From positions 92,644,316 to 92,708,315 of the forward strand of contig CM047810.1 in assembly GCA_026214975.1 (NCBI GenBank): a DNA stretch of 64,000 bases. The letters are read 5' to 3'. The DNA is from Gentiana macrophylla (Eukaryota; Streptophyta; Magnoliopsida; Gentianales; Gentianaceae). This document shows, in pieces, positions 58,400 through 64,000 of this stretch; the stretch's first letter is position 1; each line of letters opens with the position of its first letter. The position numbers were made by a program, and so were the translations under genes. The notes beneath the pieces were generated by a model. That model was not told the DNA's origin, did not search any database, and saw only the letters and a list, made by a program, of their open reading frames with translations.

Positions 58400-59950
58400 A
58401 GATGCCTTTGTTCTGTGAAGTTAAAAAATAAATTACGGTTCTTATTTATATATTTGTGAAGTATTTTGCCTAATTGCACTAATGGAAACTTTAATTAAGG
58501 GAATTTGTAGTCCCTAACTACACTTCTTAGTGAAAATTCCCCTTCAAAAAAAGTGTAAATTCGTATGCTTACATTTATGTTATCAGTAAGTATTTGTTTT
58601 GTAGTAAAAACTCATAATTTTATTTCTTTAAATGGAACGTTAATCCAGACAAAACTATCAAGTACATTTTCTTTTGGATTAATTAATTTGGAAATAAACA
58701 GCGTAACAACATCATATTCAAAACAAAATCTACTTCTGTTGAAATAGGTTCTATTGGAGTATATATGGGATTATAACAGATGAAGACTTGATAATCAATT
58801 TAACATAAATAAGAACTCATGCTTAGACAGAAATAAGTTAATCAAGTACAAGGAATTAATAATGCTCAGACAATTGGGATTAATTATACATGACAAAATA
58901 AAAAGTACACCTATGTTTCCAATTCACCCCAGATTTTAAATTAACCACAACCCCAAATCAATTACATGTTAATATAATTTCTCAGTTGTAAAAGCAGATA
59001 GAAGCTCGCCTAAGCGTGCTAAACCTAATTAACCCTCACAAATCACGTTCATAAAATTACATAATCAGAATCCCACACACGCGCGCCGCGCGTGCCTGCG
59101 GCGCTGCTCAAACTTGTGCTTGGGGCTTGGGCTTTAGGCATGGCCCGACCATAATTTAATTTTTTTTGGACCAGCCTAACGTTTTGAATTATGAACATTT
59201 CTGAACCAGAGTTCAATTCAAATCAAACTGAAGCAACAGTTGGGGAACTAAAACTGAAGCATTGACTCTCTTCGCTTCGGTTGAGACAGTTGAACTGTTT
59301 AACAGAACAGTTGCATATGTTAAACTGAACATTGAATATGTTATGTTTCCCTCAAAAAAAAAAAAAAAAAAAACTGAAATTCTAAAGAGTTATTGCTCTT
59401 CCAACAGACTTTATTATGCCTTTATAAATTCCCTGCAATACATCATGAAAACAAAGAGAAAAATTTTTCATACAGAAACTCTGCACAAAACATTCCTGCA
59501 TTCTATACAAGTCAGAGATATCAAGGCTGAATCAGTTTGCTTGTTTGTTCACAGCTAAGTGCAAAGATCAGAACAAGGTAGACTGTTGTATCTTAGGAGA
59601 CATTTGCCAATCCGTGTGAACATAGTCGGGACAATAATGCCTTAAGAACAGCGTTTCTACGCGTCTCAGTCTCAATAAGTTTTTGTTTTACTTTTGCTTT
59701 CAACATTCTGGTTCTATATGTTGCAGTATATGTTTATATGACTAAGTGTTGCTGTAGTTTTATGTTCATGTTCATAACTTTATGTTCATCTAATTCTGCA
59801 ATCGTATGATATTATACTATCGACATTAAACGAACCAATATTTGTATTAATTTCTAACAAGTTCTGAGATGTCCTTGTAGTAATATGTCAATCTAGTTGC
59901 ATCTTATCTTACTTGCTTTATTTATGTATCACGCCATGTACTTATAGCCC
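58092..59950. other. Intergenic DNA with simple repeats
   Basis: No gene is supported. Contains a (TA)n tract (58357-58396), a GC-rich palindromic island (CGCGCGCCGCGCGTGC, 59080-59096) in AT-rich DNA and a run of 20 A (59354-59373). Frames at 58565 and 59262 have no recognisable content. Confidence 0.5.
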
Positions 59951-59952
59951 TT

Positions 59953-61030
59953 TGATGAGTCCACCAAAAATAAGTATTATTGGTCTAGTTTTTGGTTTGT
60001 TTTGGCGCTCTATTTTATGATTATGTGGGATAAATTGTCTCTTTTAGACTAGATTACTGTTGTGGCTTTGGTTTTATGCAAGTATCTTGAAACCGAGGGA
60101 AAAAAAGTGTTGAAAGGTCCAAAAGATGTCAAGTTTCATGAAAGCAAGTAGAATCACACCCAAGTGTGAAAGTAAATCACAAGTGTGACAGACTGATAAA
60201 GAACAAGCAAGCCAAATGGAGCATTCTGATTGGTGGAAAGTCATACTTGGCCAAGGTTGATGATGATGCATGCATATTTTAGAGAGAGAGGCTTACACGC
60301 CTATTTCCCTATTTTCATGATATTTTCTTGGGTTAATTAGACTTTTATTAAGGAATCCTCGATTATTATGTAATTATCCTTTTATTTTGATCTCTTAAGT
60401 CGTGAAAGACAAAGGGATTCACGCCTCCAACATCTTTGAATTCGAACTTGCTCCCTTTTTGATTCATCATCATCTTCCATCCCTAAGAACAAGAATTTTG
60501 GGTTCTAAAAATTCAAAAACGAAGCTTTTTCAAGGTTATATTATTTTATGCAATACTTTACCGGTTTATTTCTCTCTTTTCGCATTTTCTCGATTTATTT
60601 ATTTTTCTTATCAAATTATGAGTTCTATGGTTGAATCTTGGAATCTTGATATGGAACGTGAGTAGATATCAGTTTCTAGGATTAAGAGAAACTCGGATTA
60701 TATGGTGTGAAAAACTTAATATTTCTCTTGTTTTATGAATTTGATGCTTATAAATTGATTCTTGTGTGTTATTCTTGTATGATTGTCGAAATTATTAGCC
60801 TGAGAGGGTGAATAATCGCAATTCTACGTAAAGAAATTATTCGATTAAATAGTGACTGAAAAAATACTACTCAATTTATACTTTGGGAAACAAGAATTAA
60901 ATCTAGGGTTTTTTTGGAATGAAAATTTAATAAAGACTTTGATGACATGAAATTATGGTTCTTTAAGTGATCTAAATTCATTATTTATCGTGGAAAACCG
61001 AATGTAGTTCGAATTTAAGTACAATCACAA
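59953..61030 (+). repeat. Possible decayed Ty3 (Tat/Athila-like) LTR
   Basis: Begins TGATGAGTCCACCAAAAATA, a start common in that LTR class, with internal features of the same style (leader-like 60390-60670, AATCTTGGAATCTTGATATG). No PBS or coding sequence is attached. Nearly identical ~85-bp sequences lie on both sides (59860-59950 and 61036-61110). The call is tentative. Confidence 0.35.
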
Positions 61031-61369
61031 AAATAATTCGAGATGTCCTTGTATTAATATGTCAATCAAGTTGCATCTTACTTGTGTAATTTATGTTTCC
61101 TGCCATGTACTTATAAAAGTTATATCCCTTCTTGAAATGACGTAATTGTATGCCTTTTATATGATGGTATTTTTCCTTTATAAGTCAAAAGTTACATATT
61201 TTAGAGTACAAGGGTCTTTAAAAATGTTAGTGTAGTGGTCTAAACCCAATCGAACCGGGATGATTATTGTATATTTTGTCTATGAGACTTTACTATTGTG
61301 AATAATTTCAACACCTTGTTATTATCCATTTCCTTAGCTGATAAACCAATTTTAATGTTGTATATAATT

Positions 61370-63492
61370 CACTACAAGAAAAACATATTACAATGACAAA
61401 AATTTAATGACGGGCCGAAATTTTATCACTATAAACGTCTTTTAATGACGGTAACCTACATATATAATAATTTATTGTATAAATGGTGAGGAAGTTCTAA
61501 TTCTCATCATTATTGATTCCTTATCCCATTATTATTGGTATACACAAAATCTTCTCGTCATTAATATGTAAAGAAAATATTTTATTTTATTTTTCCATTA
61601 TAAGCATTTATCTAAAATTTTATTCAAAAAAAAAAACACAAATCATAAGCGGGTAAAACTCCCACCAAAAACATTCCCAATTCATTTTTCTTGGGCAAAA
61701 CATTCCTAACTCTATCTATACACAAAACCTAAATGACCTTCAGACCAACCCAAAAACCTAGAAAATAATAACACCTCCGACGATTACTGCTAGCTATTTT
61801 CGCAAAAACATCGATTCCGGCCTCTGACCTACCGACCCTAATCGATGATCAATCCAACGACTGCCCTCCTCCGTCTTCTCCGATTATCAATCGTTCTTCA
61901 TCATCCGAATTTACTGATTGCAGACGAAGCGGGTCCAAACTCTTCACTTTGAACTAGCGACGTGAAAAAGGCGGTGAGTAGAAACTTCGCTCTTCTTGAG
62001 ACTCTTTTTTCCCTTTCCATTGTGTTGATTAAAAGCCCGGAGTTGTAATCGGAAAAACAGGGTAAACTTTTAATCGATCGACATCACCTCCATCACAGGT
62101 CGGAACCCTATGTTCTTAGTTTTGCAGTTTATGTTTGATGGTCAGAAAGTTGGAGTGAACAAAATCGATAATGCTCACTCACTGAGACTTGTGTTTAATC
62201 ATCAAATGCATCGGCACTTTGTTAATGTAAGAGCTGAATCTGCATTTCTGCTACAAAATATCATTTTTTTTTTCCATTATTTTTGTGCTTAAAAAATCCA
62301 TCTTCACATGAAAGATGGTACCTTTTTTGAAACATGACCTAGTTGTTAATTACTATTGCTGGTTTGATTTAAAAAAGCACTATTTTGTCACTTGGTGGAG
62401 GTTTAAATTAGTTTATGAGGTCTTTTTTGAGCATTTAGTTTTTGCAATCAGCTCCGAGATGATCTGGAATTCTATTCTATCTTACACCCTTGTTGTTAGA
62501 TTTGGACTACTCATGCTCATTTTCTTGAAGAATTTGGTACTTGCAGACATCTAAAGGAACTTTTCCTCCTTTCATAATTGTGTTTTTGATGGATTAGCAC
62601 ATTAATTTATTTATTTTTTTGGTTATTGATTGTTTCAGTTATGTAGGTTTTGTTGAGTATGTAAGGGTTGAAGTTTTTATTGTTATATCTTTTCAGGTGC
62701 ACATGTATCTGGTGTACTGTTTGTATTACATCTACTGGTATATAACGATCCTGACTATCTTTAGTTGTCATTACTTTATTTATTGTTTGCCTTTCTAACT
62801 TATTTTAATGAATTGTCCTTAATCATAGCTAACTTTTAGAATTGAAAAGAGTCAATATAGATCAATGCTCATGCTTCGCCTATTGAAGGAAATATGGCTT
62901 ATGCATTTGACGCTTAATCTGCTGTTAAGCAACGACAATATGCCCCTCTTGCGAAGGAACAATAATATGTCTAAGTTCCTCTTTCTCTTCTAGGTGTTTT
63001 ATTTTCAACTTTTTTATGTTAGCAGAGTTAAAATGGTGTATTCAAGAAATTGTGTTGCATTAGTTTATCCTAGAAAATGGATCAATCATGTACGTTTTTA
63101 GAACTGTTGCGATTGCAGGAAGTTGTTTGTGCTTAACATTAGCAATACAGAGAACAGAAACACGTGTGGAATTAAAACATTCAAGGTAAGGAAAGTTGTG
63201 AAGAACATCTGTTATACAAGAAATGCAATAATTTTGCCTGTGCCGGTCTTAGCTTTGACTAAATCATGTTTGCGTGCATAAAGCAAGTCCAATCTTAATC
63301 ACAATGGCCTTGGAAAGTGGAAACTACACATAGATTGTTCATTGTTCTAAAAACACTACCTATTTTATAGAAAAATAAATAAGGATAATGCATCAGTCCT
63401 AGTTTAGGTCTTGTCCAACCTATTTGCTTGATGTGAGTCCTGCGTACTCTATCAATCTTGTGTCGGATTCTCATGCTTGGAGTCAATGTGTT

Positions 63493-63542
<50 letters not shown>

Positions 63543-64000
63543 TTTTGGTCTGTCTGATGTCCAGCTCTACCTTATGAAATACTGATCTATTTAGGAAAAC
63601 ATGTTTTTTCAATGTTCAAGTTAAATGTTGTCTGCATGTTGGTTTTATATGCACATTTTTTTTGGCTAAAGTTAAACTTGATTAGCAGTGCTTACAACTT
63701 TACATGTCATTTGTTTTTAAGTCCTGTTGTGGAGTGTATGATCATGTATGCACTAGAAGCTTGACTGTGCATATATATGAGTTTCAGCTTAGTTGAATCA
63801 GTCTGTTATACCTTTTCCATATGATCCTTATGGTTGGCCTAAGTCCATGGCTTGACATGTCTGCTTGTTTTAACTCTGTTTTTATGCATCATGTTGCATA
63901 CTTTGAATCTATCATGTTAGAGTAAAATGGGTCATTGTTTTAGTGGATCTGCAATTATGAATTTGATAATGTTGTTTAGCTGAGTCTTAGTCCAGGTTTT
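61370..64000 (+). mobile_element. Left end of a CACTA-like DNA transposon; rest unresolved
   Basis: CACTACAAGAAAAACAT at 61370 is the canonical terminal inverted repeat of plant CACTA elements. Short repeats around TTAATGACGG (61405, 61441) and its complement-like CGTCATTAAT (61556) are typical subterminal transposase sites. A leader-like region to 61970 ends in a plausible splice donor (GGCG then GTGAGT). Plausible acceptors occur near 62697 and 63118. No transposase motif is visible and the opposite end (CTTGTAGTG) was not seen, so the right border may lie outside the window or the end may be a remnant. Confidence 0.55.
63494..63540. repeat. (CA)n microsatellite
   Basis: About 23 uninterrupted CA units. 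It creates a Val-Cys repeat in a minus-strand frame that is not a gene. Confidence 0.95.

Noticed and set aside
59080..59096. GC-rich palindrome as a terminator or recombination site
   Set aside because: Short and isolated; simple (CG/GC)-rich sequence is an adequate explanation.
63295..63612. Minus-strand frame with a Val-Cys repeat
   Set aside because: Produced entirely by the (CA)n microsatellite.

Overview
This window is plant nuclear DNA, almost certainly from a flowering plant. The supports are an intact two-exon PR-10/Bet v 1 gene, Mutator-like transposase pieces with a SWIM finger, a DUF1985/Ulp1 passenger gene with a GT-AG intron, a CLV1/BAM-type receptor-kinase relic, copia elements primed by initiator tRNA-Met, and AT-rich intergenic DNA. 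The species cannot be named from the sequence.

Layout. 0-6 kb: a broken Mutator-like element (MULE) whose transposase is split by a Tat/Athila-like Ty3 element that has only its 5' LTR; a 176-bp hAT-type MITE with an exact 8-bp target duplication sits in the transposase. 7-9.4 kb: an LRR receptor-kinase relic and a decayed plant-transposon protein. 9.66-10.76 kb: a minisatellite of alternating 59- and 72-bp units. 11.7-14.4 kb: three related small coiled-coil genes among local duplications. 15.1-18.0 kb: a decayed DUF1985-Ulp1 gene. 19.6-20.4 kb: the only gene that looks functional, PR-10. 21.35-23.6 kb: a probable solo Ty3 LTR.

24.6-53 kb is a stack of nested LTR retrotransposons. A Ty3-type gag relic is followed by a copia LTR and primer site, then by a minus-strand copia element (27.2-35.8 kb) that carries a solo LTR and an 800-bp inverted-repeat element. 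A 100-N assembly gap follows. Then comes a plus-strand copia element (35.9-52.4 kb) interrupted by a complete 12.0-kb minus-strand copia element (37830-49830) flanked by AGAAT. Both elements carry a related extra reading frame between pol and the 3' LTR. A decayed copia gag and a complete but dead 4.66-kb copia element (53428-58086, duplication TCTAA) follow. The last 6 kb hold a possible decayed Ty3 LTR and, from 61370, one end of a CACTA-like element that may run out of the window.

No gene cooperation is visible beyond the internal gene order of each transposon. The most unusual features are the coiled-coil gene cluster, the two-form minisatellite, the shared extra ORF of the two copia families, and patches almost devoid of CAG/CTG, which look like an assembly or base-calling artefact.
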